Part shown: piece after piece, positions 6,635-14,075 of the stretch
Numbering within the stretch: position 1 is the stretch's first letter
Layout of the letters: every line of letters starts with the position of its first letter
Source of the DNA: Flavobacteriales bacterium UBA1995
GTDB lineage: Bacteria > Bacteroidota > Bacteroidia > Flavobacteriales_D > Sanyastnellaceae
DNA length: 15,449 nucleotides
Direction: 5' to 3'
NCBI GenBank assembly: GCA_002336475.1
Contig: DDCX01000021.1
Coordinates: forward strand, 5,304 to 20,752
The notes under the pieces: generated by a model
Told to the model about the DNA's origin: nothing
The model's database searches: none
Seen by the model: the letters and a program-made list of their open reading frames with translations, nothing else
Made by a program: the position numbers and the translations under genes

Positions 6635-9073
6635 GTGTCCGTGAAGCCCTTCAAGCTCCTTCTCCCGTGGTTCGCCCTCGCCATCTCTATGGTCATGGGT
6701 AGCCAAAATGTCGATGCCCAAATTCACGACCCTGTGGTTTGGGACTTCGCCGCCTACGACAATGGTGATGGCACCATTGATCTCGATTTCCACGCCGAAA
6801 TCGAAGCCGGTTGGCACGTCTACAGTCAGTTTCTAGATCCCTTCGACGGGCCCATCCCCACGTCTTTCACCTTTGAGACAGAAGGCCTTCAAACTGCGGA
6901 TTCAGTGGCTGCCGAATGTGAACCGCACCTTGAATACGACCCGAACTTCATGATGGACCTGCTCTTTTTTGAGAAGGAAACCCATTGGGTCCACACCGTG
7001 TCATTTCCGGGGGCCATTCCAGACACCATCAAGGGGTATTTGACCTTCATGGTGTGCGACGAAAGCAAGTGCTTACCCCCCGAGGATGTCGACTTTGCCC
7101 TGGCCTTGGCGGACCTCAAGCCAGAAACCTCCAAGCCGAATTATTGCTCTGCTGGATCCCACGGGGCCTTCGATGATGGAGGTTCTGATGGTGCTCCAAT
7201 GGGCATTTACGACCCTGTTCAATGGGAGATTGCCCTTTATTCCACAGGCGATCAAATGGCGACCATCGTCGCCACAGCGTCGGTGGAGTCAGGCTGGCAC
7301 GTTTACAGCAACGACAACGATCCACTGGATGGTCCCATCCCCACATCGTTTACCCTGTCCTCGGAAGGAGTCGAGGCAGGAGCGTTGCAAGAATGCACGC
7401 CCGAAGTCCATTATGACCCCAACTTCGACATGGAGGTCAAGTCCTTCGAAGGCACCGTCAGCTGGGCACTTGAAGTCCGTTGGCAAGGAGAAGCCCCCGA
7501 CCAAATCGAAGGCCTGCTCACGTATATGGCTTGCGACGACTCAAAGTGCATTTTTCCTCCAGATGTTGAGTTTCAACTGAGCCCCTCCGAAGTACAACAA
7601 GGCCCGCTTCCGGAGCTGTGCCCTGACGGAGAAGAAGGAGGAGCGGGCGAAGAGGAAGCTACCGACGATGGACTTTTGGTCCTGTTCCTGTTGGGCATGG
7701 GCCTTGGTTTTGCAGCGCTTTTTACCCCTTGTGTGTTCCCGCTCATCCCGATGACTGTGAGCTTCTTCACGAAGCAATCGAAGACCCGGGCGGAAGGCAT
7801 CCGCAACGCCCTCATTTACGGCGCCAGCATCATCTTCATTTACACGGGACTGGGTTTGCTGCTTACAGCTGTGTTTGGCGTTGATGTGCTCAACCTTATT
7901 TCAACCGACCCTTACTTCAACATCGGCTTGTTTGTGCTCCTTGTTGTGTTTGGCGTCAGTTTCCTGGGGGCTTTCGAGATCCAGCTTCCCTCGAGTTGGG
8001 CCAATAAAGTCGATGCCCAAGCCGACCGGGGTGGTCTGATTGGCATTTTCTTCATGGCCGCCACATTGGCCATCGTGAGCTTTAGCTGCACGGGTCCTTT
8101 GGTGGGCAGTGCACTCGCCGGTGCCGCAACTGGAGATTTTGGTGGCCCTGTGGCCGTCATGTTTGGCTTTTCATTGGCCTTGGCCATTCCCTTTACGCTC
8201 TTTAGCGCCTTTCCCGGTTGGCTGAATTCCCTGCCTCAAAGCGGGGGCTGGCTGACCAGTGTGAAGGTGGTCCTCGGCTTGCTTGAAATCGGATTTGCCT
8301 TCAAGTTTCTCTCCAATGCAGACCTCGTCTTGCAACTCGGATTGCTGAAGCGTGAGTTGTTTATCGCGATATGGATTGCCGTGGCACTCTGTATTGCTGT
8401 CTACCTCTATGGTGGCTTGCGCTTTCCGCATGACAGCAAATTGGAGCGGATGAGCGTGGGCCGTTGGAGCTTGGGCACGGTCTTTCTGGTGCTGGCGATC
8501 TACATGATGCCCGGCATGTGGGGTGCACCCCTCAACCTTATTTCTGGCTTCCCCCCTCCCATGTTCTATGCCGAGAGCTCGGGGAGCGTGGGTGCAGGAG
8601 GACATGGCGCTGGTCAAACAGCTTCCGGCCACGTGGAGGCCCGCTTTCGCGACTACGACGAAGGTTTGGCTGCCGCTAAAGCCGAAGGCAAGCCCATGAT
8701 CCTCGACTTCACGGGCTGGGCTTGCGTGAACTGCCGGAAGATGGAGGAACAAGTGTGGCCTCACCCTGAAGTGGTGAAATACCTCACCGAGGAGGCGGTT
8801 CTCGTGTCCCTCTACGTCGACGAACGCAAGGCGTTGCCAGAGGCGGAACAGCGCGTCGAACAGTTTGGAGGCAAGGACTTCCGGGTCCGCACAGTGGGCA
8901 ACAAATGGACCTACCTGCAGGCGTCTCGGTTTGGCACCAATGCTCAGCCATTCTACGTCATGATCGACCACAATGGAGAGGCCTTGGGGAACGGCGTAGG
9001 ATATGACCCGGATCCCGATAAATTCATCGCCTTTCTGAAGGACAACATGGCCCGCTTCAAAGCCGGTCAATAA
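6635..9073 (+). CDS. dsbD: DsbD-like thiol:disulfide interchange protein with duplicated N-terminal domain
   Basis: The 812-aa protein would carry electrons from cytoplasmic thioredoxin across the inner membrane to periplasmic partners. Order of parts: signal peptide 1-28, cut after VDA; DsbD N-terminal-like domain 30-156 with the pair C141/C146; a second copy 191-315 with C300/C305; an acidic linker about 330-346; a multi-helix CcdA/DsbD membrane domain about 347-625 with C366 (TPCVFPLIP) and C485 (SFSCTGP); and a C-terminal thioredoxin-like domain about 640-812 with C697-V-N-C700. All cysteine pairs of the DsbD relay are present, and the N-terminal pair occurs twice. The usual protein has one N-terminal domain, so this one is long. 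No ATG precedes the signal peptide, so the start is GTG at 6635 or, 6 bp on, GTG at 6641. Its client proteins are unknown. Confidence 0.92.
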   Translation: MSVKPFKLLLPWFALAISMVMGSQNVDAQIHDPVVWDFAAYDNGDGTIDLDFHAEIEAGWHVYSQFLDPFDGPIPTSFTFETEGLQTADSVAAECEPHLEYDPNFMMDLLFFEKETHWVHTVSFPGAIPDTIKGYLTFMVCDESKCLPPEDVDFALALADLKPETSKPNYCSAGSHGAFDDGGSDGAPMGIYDPVQWEIALYSTGDQMATIVATASVESGWHVYSNDNDPLDGPIPTSFTLSSEGVEAGALQECTPEVHYDPNFDMEVKSFEGTVSWALEVRWQGEAPDQIEGLLTYMACDDSKCIFPPDVEFQLSPSEVQQGPLPELCPDGEEGGAGEEEATDDGLLVLFLLGMGLGFAALFTPCVFPLIPMTVSFFTKQSKTRAEGIRNALIYGASIIFIYTGLGLLLTAVFGVDVLNLISTDPYFNIGLFVLLVVFGVSFLGAFEIQLPSSWANKVDAQADRGGLIGIFFMAATLAIVSFSCTGPLVGSALAGAATGDFGGPVAVMFGFSLALAIPFTLFSAFPGWLNSLPQSGGWLTSVKVVLGLLEIGFAFKFLSNADLVLQLGLLKRELFIAIWIAVALCIAVYLYGGLRFPHDSKLERMSVGRWSLGTVFLVLAIYMMPGMWGAPLNLISGFPPPMFYAESSGSVGAGGHGAGQTASGHVEARFRDYDEGLAAAKAEGKPMILDFTGWACVNCRKMEEQVWPHPEVVKYLTEEAVLVSLYVDERKALPEAEQRVEQFGGKDFRVRTVGNKWTYLQASRFGTNAQPFYVMIDHNGEALGNGVGYDPDPDKFIAFLKDNMARFKAGQ
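6722..7102 (+). repeat. First copy of the DsbD N-terminal-like domain (intragenic duplication)
   Basis: This stretch encodes residues 30-156. Shared blocks with the second copy, in order, are I-x-D-P-V-x-W, GWHVYS, DGPIPTSFT, YDPNF and C-D-x-S-K-C. The two copies start 161 residues apart. Confidence 0.85.
7205..7579 (+). repeat. Second copy of the DsbD N-terminal-like domain (intragenic duplication)
   Basis: This stretch encodes residues 191-315. It keeps the same blocks and the C-x4-C pair (C300/C305) as the first copy, but the sequence between the blocks has diverged. This points to an old duplication with both copies still selected. Confidence 0.85.
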
Positions 9074-9157
9074 ACCGCAAAAGGACGGCAGTAAAGCCAG
9101 CGGCTGCGGCTACACAACGCCGGTCGGTGGTTAGCTTGCTTCCTGCACCTTGCCCCC

Positions 9158-9736
9158 ATGGAAAGAGCCCAGCACATCAGGCAGCACTTCGAAGACGCCC
9201 AGCAAGTCCTCCATGACTTTCTGGAGCAAGGTGCCCATTTGGACGCTTTGGAGCAAGCAGGGGACCTCATGGTCCAAGCCATAAAAGGAGGCGGCAAGGT
9301 CATCTCGTGTGGCAATGGCGGTTCCATGTGTGATGCCATGCACTTCGCAGAGGAACTCACGGGCCGCTATAGAGATGACAGGCGCGCGCTGCCCGCCGTT
9401 TCCATATCGGACCCCTCCCACCTGACTTGCGTGGGCAATGACTATGGTTTCGATGCTGTCTTTGCGCGCTATGTCCAGGCCATGGGTCAAAGCGGCGATG
9501 TGCTGCTGGCCATCTCCACTTCAGGGAATTCACCCAATGTGATCAAGGCTGCCGAGGCTGCGCGAGAACAGGGGCTTTCTGTCATCGGTTTGACTGGAAA
9601 AAATGGCGGAGCACTGGCAGGATTGTGCCATGCCGAAATCAGGGTGCCTTGGCATGGTCATGCTGACCGCATCCAAGAAGTTCACATCAAGTGCATCCAT
9701 GCCTTGATTGACCACATTGAGGCGCACTGCGCCTGA
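9158..9736 (+). CDS. gmhA: Phosphoheptose isomerase (sedoheptulose 7-phosphate isomerase)
   Basis: The 192-aa SIS-domain enzyme converts sedoheptulose 7-phosphate into D-glycero-D-manno-heptose 7-phosphate, the first step of nucleotide-activated heptose synthesis for LPS or other surface glycans. The phosphate-binding sequence SCGNGGS is at 50-56, GNDYGFD follows, and [12 protein letters not shown] is the second sugar-phosphate loop. Zinc ligands match E. coli GmhA: H62 and E66 in MHFAEE, Q173 in RIQE, and H181. Length is as expected. The ATG at 9158 lies 84 bp after the DsbD-like gene; no strong promoter or terminator was recognised in that gap. The comM-like gene starts 15 bp downstream. 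No other heptose genes are in the window. Confidence 0.93.
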   Translation: MERAQHIRQHFEDAQQVLHDFLEQGAHLDALEQAGDLMVQAIKGGGKVISCGNGGSMCDAMHFAEELTGRYRDDRRALPAVSISDPSHLTCVGNDYGFDAVFARYVQAMGQSGDVLLAISTSGNSPNVIKAAEAAREQGLSVIGLTGKNGGALAGLCHAEIRVPWHGHADRIQEVHIKCIHALIDHIEAHCA

Positions 9737-9751
9737 CCACCCTCTTCTTTT

Positions 9752-11365
9752 ATGTTGGTTCGTTTGCATGCGGCCGCGCTGCGCGGGGTCGACGCTGTGC
9801 CCGTCACTGTGGAAGTCCGTGTGGACAAGGGCATTCACTTTTTGATGGTCGGATTGCCTGACAGCGCTGTTCGGGAGAGCCAACAGCGCATCAAAAGCGC
9901 CATTGAACACTTGGGTTACCGGTGGCCGGGAAAAGGCATCACGATCAACCTCGCACCGGCAGGTCTGCGCAAAGAAGGGGCCGCGTATGACCTGCCTCTG
10001 GCTTTGGGAATTCTGGCCGCCTCAGGACAGATTGAAGTCGAGGGATTTGAGTCGACGTTGATGATGGGAGAACTGGCGCTCGATGGATCCTTGCGGCAAA
10101 TTCGCGGAGGACTCGCACTGGCACACGCCGCCATGGTCCCTGGCGTACACAGTCTCATTCTGCCCCCTTCGTCGGCCGCAGAGGCCGCCCTGCTGCCCGG
10201 TGCCATCGCCTTGGGTGCCGCACACCTCCGGGATGTGTTGGACCACCTGTCGGGCAGCCGACCATTGGTACCGACTTCTTGTGTGCTGCCCGACATGCTC
10301 GCTCAGCAAGCCTCGCGGTCCTTAGAACCCTTGGCCGATATCCGAGGACAAGAAAGGGGGATTGCAGCCATGGCGCTCGCAGCTGCAGGGGGCCACAACG
10401 TATGCATGGTGGGGCCCCCAGGATCTGGAAAGTCCCTGTTGGCAAGGGCCATGGTGGGTCTGCTTCCACCGCTCACTGGCGAAGAGGCCATCGAAGTCAA
10501 CCGCATTCACTCGGTATCGGAGCGTTCAGGCCGCAACCCAGGCGTGGTGCTTCAGCGGCCTTTTAGAAGCCCTCACCACACCATTTCAGACGTGGCCTTG
10601 GTGGGGGGAGGCTCAGACCCAAGGCCCGGTGAAATCAGCCTGGCCCATGCCGGAGTGCTTTTCCTCGATGAACTGCCGGAGATGCCCCGACACGTCCTTG
10701 AAGTCCTCCGTCAACCGATGGAATCGTCAGAGATGACCATCAGTCGCGCGCGCTGTACCGTGGTTTTTCCCGCTGCATTTCAATTGGTGGCGGCCATGAA
10801 CCCTTGTCCTTGTGGCATGTACTCCAATGACCCCAAACTCAGGACCAAATGCAACTGCAGCAGGCACGCCAGGCAACAATATTCTCGAAAGGTGAGCGGT
10901 CCTTTGATGGACAGGATTGACATCCATTTGCAGGTAGATGCGGTCCCGGCCTCCGAATTGATGCCAGAGCCAGGCGCCTTGGGCAGGGAGCGAAGGCGCC
11001 AGAGGCTCCAGCGCGCCGGGGATTGGCAACAACGCGTGAGCATTTCCCGTGACATTCAACGGAACCGCAACCCCGGTGGCAAAACAAACCATACACTGGA
11101 AGGTGAAGCGCTTCACGATTTGGCTTCACTTGACCTTGAAGGTTCGCGGCTTCTGCGTCGGTGCATGGACCATTTTGGACTCAGTGCCCGCGCATACACC
11201 CGGTTGCTGCGCATGTCCAGGACGCTGGCAGACCTCGACAGCCGTGGTCAGGTTTCGGCGCTCGACGTGGCCCAAGCGATTGCCTTTCGACGCGCTGGAA
11301 GTGATACAGAATCGTGGTTGGAAGGCCAAGGCACAAATCCCCCTCCCAGCCTTTTCAACCCGTAA
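9752..11365 (+). CDS. comM: ComM/YifB-family AAA ATPase (Mg-chelatase-like)
   Basis: The 537-aa protein has the full YifB/ComM layout. An N-terminal ChlI/Lon-protease-like domain occupies about 1-170, starting with the family's VxAAALRGVDAVPVTVEV-like beginning. A central Mg-chelatase-type AAA domain carries Walker A GPPGSGKS at 221-228 (K227) and Walker B LFLDELPE. A cysteine-rich segment follows (NPCPCG, then CNCS), and the C-terminal helical domain about 440-525 includes the GLSARAYTRLLRMSRTLADL helices. ComM is a hexameric helicase that promotes branch migration during natural transformation; family members also occur in species not known to be competent, so the role here is inferred. Older annotations call such proteins magnesium chelatase, but no chlorophyll genes are nearby. 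The start ATG is 15 bp after the gmhA stop, and there is no separate promoter. Confidence 0.93.
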   Translation: MLVRLHAAALRGVDAVPVTVEVRVDKGIHFLMVGLPDSAVRESQQRIKSAIEHLGYRWPGKGITINLAPAGLRKEGAAYDLPLALGILAASGQIEVEGFESTLMMGELALDGSLRQIRGGLALAHAAMVPGVHSLILPPSSAAEAALLPGAIALGAAHLRDVLDHLSGSRPLVPTSCVLPDMLAQQASRSLEPLADIRGQERGIAAMALAAAGGHNVCMVGPPGSGKSLLARAMVGLLPPLTGEEAIEVNRIHSVSERSGRNPGVVLQRPFRSPHHTISDVALVGGGSDPRPGEISLAHAGVLFLDELPEMPRHVLEVLRQPMESSEMTISRARCTVVFPAAFQLVAAMNPCPCGMYSNDPKLRTKCNCSRHARQQYSRKVSGPLMDRIDIHLQVDAVPASELMPEPGALGRERRRQRLQRAGDWQQRVSISRDIQRNRNPGGKTNHTLEGEALHDLASLDLEGSRLLRRCMDHFGLSARAYTRLLRMSRTLADLDSRGQVSALDVAQAIAFRRAGSDTESWLEGQGTNPPPSLFNP

Positions 11366-11388
11366 TTGACGTGGTGTAATTTTCGCCC

Positions 11389-11934
11389 ATGAGCGACAAA
11401 ACTCCCGAGCAGCACCCCGTGGTCCTGCCTGTCAACGGCCATGCGCCTCAATTCGGAGACGGAACTTGGCTGGCACCCAATTGCACCGTCGTCGGAGATG
11501 TGACCACGGGGAAGGATTGCAGCATCTGGTTTGGAGCGGTGGTTCGGGGCGATGTGTGCGCCATTCGAATGGGCCATACTGTCAATGTTCAGGATGGCGC
11601 GGTGCTGCATGGAACGTTCGAAAAAACCAGCCTCGACATTGGCGACCGGGCGAGCATTGGACACAATGCGATTGTCCATGGCTGCACGGTTCGCGAAGGC
11701 GCACTGATCGGAATGGGCGCTGTGGTCATGGACCGAGCAGTCGTGGGAGCCGGGGCTGTTGTTGCTGCCGGGGCGGTCGTTCTTGAGGGGACCGAGATTG
11801 GCGATGGGGAACTGTGGGCCGGCGTTCCTGCGAAAAAAATCAAGGCGGTTGATGAAGGGCTTGCCGTTCACCTTGCCGCGACGGCCAAACGGTATAAAGA
11901 GTACGCTGCTTGGTTCTCGCCCCCGCCCGCTTGA
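11389..11934 (+). CDS. Gamma-class carbonic anhydrase-like protein (left-handed beta-helix)
   Basis: The 181-aa protein is built of hexapeptide repeats that form a left-handed beta-helix. The gamma-carbonic-anhydrase markers are RGDVCAIRMG (53-62), NVQDGAVLH, and GHNAIVHGC (91-99). The likely three metal-binding histidines are H74, H92 and H97, spaced as in the family. A C-terminal alpha-helix follows the WAGVPAKKIK motif. Such proteins form trimers and hydrate CO2, although many members of the YrdA/PaaY subgroup have low or untested activity. The ATG at 11389 is 23 bp after the comM stop. The stop lies 9 bp from the stop of murI on the other strand, so the two transcription units converge with almost no space between them. 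Confidence 0.9.
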   Translation: MSDKTPEQHPVVLPVNGHAPQFGDGTWLAPNCTVVGDVTTGKDCSIWFGAVVRGDVCAIRMGHTVNVQDGAVLHGTFEKTSLDIGDRASIGHNAIVHGCTVREGALIGMGAVVMDRAVVGAGAVVAAGAVVLEGTEIGDGELWAGVPAKKIKAVDEGLAVHLAATAKRYKEYAAWFSPPPA

Positions 11935-11943
11935 GCCCTTGGG

Positions 11944-12816
11944 TCAATGTTGGAACCAAGGACCTCCTGGAACCAAATGGACCTCCTTGCCAAAAAACCT
12001 CTGGGCCGACCGCACAAAGTTGTCGGTCAGGTCGCTGACCATGAACTGATGTTGGACTGAAGGGCCACCACTGGGCGCGAGAATTCCTTGTTCCTTCAAG
12101 GCCGCTGATACAGCTGCTGCGACAACAGTTGGTCCATCCACCAGGTGGACTTCTGGTCCCAAAACTTGGCTAAAGGCCTGTTCGGCCAGAGGGTAATGCG
12201 TGCAGCCTAGAACGAGGGCATCTATGTGGCGCTGGTCACCTGCGTGCCACCCTGCCGCTTCCAAATAGCCCTGTATGACGGGCAACATCAACTCATGCGA
12301 CTGCCACCCTTCTTCAATCAGCGGAGCCAACAATGGGGTCGCCCATTCTTGGACATCCCCATCCATCATGCCCCCGGAGCGCTGAGCCTCGCGCAAGGAA
12401 TGTCCGTAGATGCCGCTGCCGATGGTGGCCCTCGTCCCGATCACACCGACACGCTGCACGCCTTGACGGCTCAAATGCCGCACCACGGGGGCCACAACGT
12501 CAATGACGGGTACATTGGAAGGAACGCTCGCCTGGACCGCCGCCTTGGCCGTAGCAGAAGCCGAATTGCAAGCCATCACGATGGCCTTGCAACCTTCATT
12601 GGCCAGAAACTCCGCGATGCGCACAGAATAAGTGCGCACCAACTCCGGCGAGCGGTCGCCATAGGGCATGTGGGCTGTATCTCCGAAATACAGCATGCGC
12701 TCGGCCGGCATGGCTTGCGCAATGGCATGGGCGACGGTAAGGCCGCCTATGCCGGAGTCAAAAATCCCGATGGGAGCGTCAGAGGCCAAGCTTGGCCTTG
12801 ACGAGGGGAAGCACAT
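11944..12816 (-). CDS. murI: Glutamate racemase
   Basis: MurI interconverts L- and D-glutamate and so supplies D-Glu for the peptidoglycan stem peptide in the cytoplasm. The 290-aa protein carries IGIFDSGIGGLT at 16-27, the first catalytic cysteine C83 in MACNS, and the second, C205, in LGCTHYPL. I chose the ATG at 12816, which overlaps the 3' end of the upstream ompH gene by 38 bp. A TTG at 12789 would leave 281 residues and a shorter overlap. An ATG at 12888 adds 24 residues with no family resemblance that lie entirely within the ompH reading. The last codons are a tandem duplication (see repeat), so the C-terminal tail PGGPWFQH may be a recent addition. It is the last gene of the leftward bamA operon. 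Confidence 0.94.
   Translation of the reverse strand: MCFPSSRPSLASDAPIGIFDSGIGGLTVAHAIAQAMPAERMLYFGDTAHMPYGDRSPELVRTYSVRIAEFLANEGCKAIVMACNSASATAKAAVQASVPSNVPVIDVVAPVVRHLSRQGVQRVGVIGTRATIGSGIYGHSLREAQRSGGMMDGDVQEWATPLLAPLIEEGWQSHELMLPVIQGYLEAAGWHAGDQRHIDALVLGCTHYPLAEQAFSQVLGPEVHLVDGPTVVAAAVSAALKEQGILAPSGGPSVQHQFMVSDLTDNFVRSAQRFFGKEVHLVPGGPWFQH
11951..11986 (-). repeat. Tandem duplication of 17-19 bp at the 3' end of murI
   Basis: On the plus strand the unit TGGAACCAAGGACCTCC (11951-11967) is directly followed by the nearly identical TGGAACCAAATGGACCTCC (11968-11986), which differs only by two extra bases. Because the copies differ by two bases, murI reads them in different frames: the inner copy gives EVHLVP and the terminal copy GGPWFQH. 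The same stretch contains CCTTGG at 11937-11942 facing CCAAGG at 11956-11961, a weak hairpin without a clear U-tract on either strand. Confidence 0.8.
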
Positions 12817-13291
12817 CCTCACCGCCGTTGTACACGGTGGCACCAGAAGACGTGTCAAAAATGTAAGTAAAGCCCTCTTCCGCCCCAACGGCTTCGATGG
12901 CTACCCGGGCACGCTCGATCATGGGCTCTAAGAGGCTCGCCTCCATCGATGCCAACTCCTGCTGAACGGTTCCATAAAACTGCTCCAGCCCTTGCTGGTC
13001 ACCTGTGATTTCCTGCTCTTTTTGGGCGCGGATGGCAGCGGGCCATGACTCGGCCTTTTGCTGATACTCTGCCACTTTGCCCTCCAGTTCACCTTGCATG
13101 CGTACGATCTCTTGCTCGAACTGACCCGCGGCGGTTTCAATCTCAGTTTGAATGGAGTTGCGTTCGGGCATCGCCTCTAGAAGAGACTGGGTGTCGATGT
13201 GGCCGAAACGGGACTCCATCACCTGGGCAAACGCGGGTGTGGCAAACAGGAAAGCGGCCATCATCAGGCCAAGGGATACAGTGTATTTCAT
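12779..13291 (-). CDS. Skp/OmpH-family periplasmic chaperone (second copy)
   Basis: The 170-aa protein starts with a clear signal peptide (basic start, hydrophobic core, cut after ATPAFA at about residue 22). The mature part has the OmpH family beginning GHIDTQSLLEAMPE, a long charged coiled-coil region from about 45 to 120, and a C-terminal strand region around FTYIFDTSSGATVY. Skp-like proteins trimerise and hold unfolded outer-membrane proteins for BamA. The ATG at 13291 gives a standard signal peptide. An alternative ATG at 13324 overlaps the stop of the preceding ompH gene as ATGA and would add 11 residues to the front of the signal peptide; it is less likely from the protein but would explain coupling. 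The 3' end overlaps murI. Confidence 0.88.
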   Translation of the reverse strand: MKYTVSLGLMMAAFLFATPAFAQVMESRFGHIDTQSLLEAMPERNSIQTEIETAAGQFEQEIVRMQGELEGKVAEYQQKAESWPAAIRAQKEQEITGDQQGLEQFYGTVQQELASMEASLLEPMIERARVAIEAVGAEEGFTYIFDTSSGATVYNGGEDVLPLVKAKLGL

Positions 13292-13320
13292 GATGTTGTG
13301 AATGCGAATTGAAAACAGTG

Positions 13321-14004
13321 TCATTGCTTGGGACGACCTCCAGTGGTCCCTCCCATGCGGTTTACGACTTGTTGCTTGCGGTCATTGACTTTGTCCTTGC
13401 CCTTGTCAAGCGTATCGTTCATGCGGTCTTGAAGGGTCTTGCTCTTTTCACCTGACTCCTCTTCTTCCTCTCCTCCAATGGTCTCCCCTGGAGTGTATCC
13501 CAATTCCTTGATGACGCGGTCCGAGATGTCATATTTGGGGTTGGTGTAAAGCATGTTGGAATCCTTGGCTTTGTCAAATATGACCATGTAGCCCCTCGAG
13601 CTCGACAGGTCCTTCAGAACCTGAAAAATCTGTTCCTGAACCGGCTGAATCAGCTCCTGTCGCTTCTGAAAAAGCTCGCCTTCCACGCCGAATTTGGCCT
13701 TCTGCATGTCCGTGGCCTCGGAGCGTTTAGACGTGATTTCATCCTCCCGCTTGCGCCTCATTTCAGAGGTCAAAAGGACGCGCTCGGCACGGTATGCCGT
13801 TTCGAGTTGGTTCGATGCGCTGTACTTCTCCTCGATTTCATCAAGCCAACCTGACGCCAGGCTGTTGAGTTCCTTTTGCGCCTCAGCATATTCGGGCAGG
13901 TGAGACAAGATGTACTCCGTGTCCACGTAAGCATATTTCTGGGCCAAAGCCGAGAATGACGGGATGATCAGGAGAATAGGGAGCAGGTGACGAAGAAGAC
14001 GCAT
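13321..14004 (-). CDS. Skp/OmpH-family periplasmic chaperone with charged C-terminal extension
   Basis: The 227-aa protein has a signal peptide (MRLLRHLLPILLII, cut near FSALAQ at about residue 22), then the OmpH family start KYAYVDTEYILSHLPEY, a long helical coiled-coil arm about 40-130, and the return strand YMVIFDKA. After the core, from about residue 175, there is a highly charged tail rich in Glu, Lys, Asp and Gln with five consecutive Glu, ending in a Gly-rich stretch. The tail is absent from the second paralogue and from E. coli Skp. The ATG at 14004 was chosen for its signal peptide; an upstream in-frame ATG at 14079 would add 25 non-signal residues and overlap the bamA stop. The gene is 71 bp downstream of bamA, in the operon order usual for Bacteroidota. 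Confidence 0.9.
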   Translation of the reverse strand: MRLLRHLLPILLIIPSFSALAQKYAYVDTEYILSHLPEYAEAQKELNSLASGWLDEIEEKYSASNQLETAYRAERVLLTSEMRRKREDEITSKRSEATDMQKAKFGVEGELFQKRQELIQPVQEQIFQVLKDLSSSRGYMVIFDKAKDSNMLYTNPKYDISDRVIKELGYTPGETIGGEEEEESGEKSKTLQDRMNDTLDKGKDKVNDRKQQVVNRMGGTTGGRPKQ

Positions 14005-14075
14005 GGCTTTCGGAAGGGTGAAAATAAGACGGCGCGATGGCACAACGTTCAATCTGGGGTGTTTCGCACGTACGG

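Noticed and set aside
9074..9157. Terminator or promoter in the 84-bp gap between the DsbD-like gene and gmhA.
   Set aside because: The GC-rich stretch near 9095-9115 gives no stem longer than 4 bp and no T-tract. TAGCTTGC at 9132 is too poor a match to TAnnTTTG.
9752..11365. Reading the ComM-like gene as a magnesium chelatase subunit for chlorophyll synthesis.
   Set aside because: The N-terminal ChlI/Lon-like domain and the CPCG cysteine segment are those of YifB/ComM, and no tetrapyrrole-magnesium genes are nearby.
11377..11384. TAATTTTC upstream of the gamma-carbonic-anhydrase gene as a promoter -7 element.
   Set aside because: It would place the transcription start at about the ATG itself (11389), and the nearest TTG is only 8 bp upstream, which is too close for a -33 element.
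11935..11965. A bidirectional terminator between the convergent gamma-carbonic-anhydrase and murI genes (CCTTGG facing CCAAGG).
   Set aside because: The 6-bp stem has a 13-base loop, is formed partly by the tandem duplication, and is followed by no T-run on either strand.
12226..12801. A 191-codon plus-strand frame opposite murI.
   Set aside because: MurI on the other strand has both catalytic cysteines and a full-length fold; the opposite product is His- and Arg-rich and resembles nothing I know.
14019..14045. A minus-strand promoter between bamA and the first ompH gene (TATTTTCA with a TTG 16 bp upstream).
   Set aside because: Only part of the -7 element fits and the spacing is at the short end, while read-through from bamA is expected; not strong enough to annotate.
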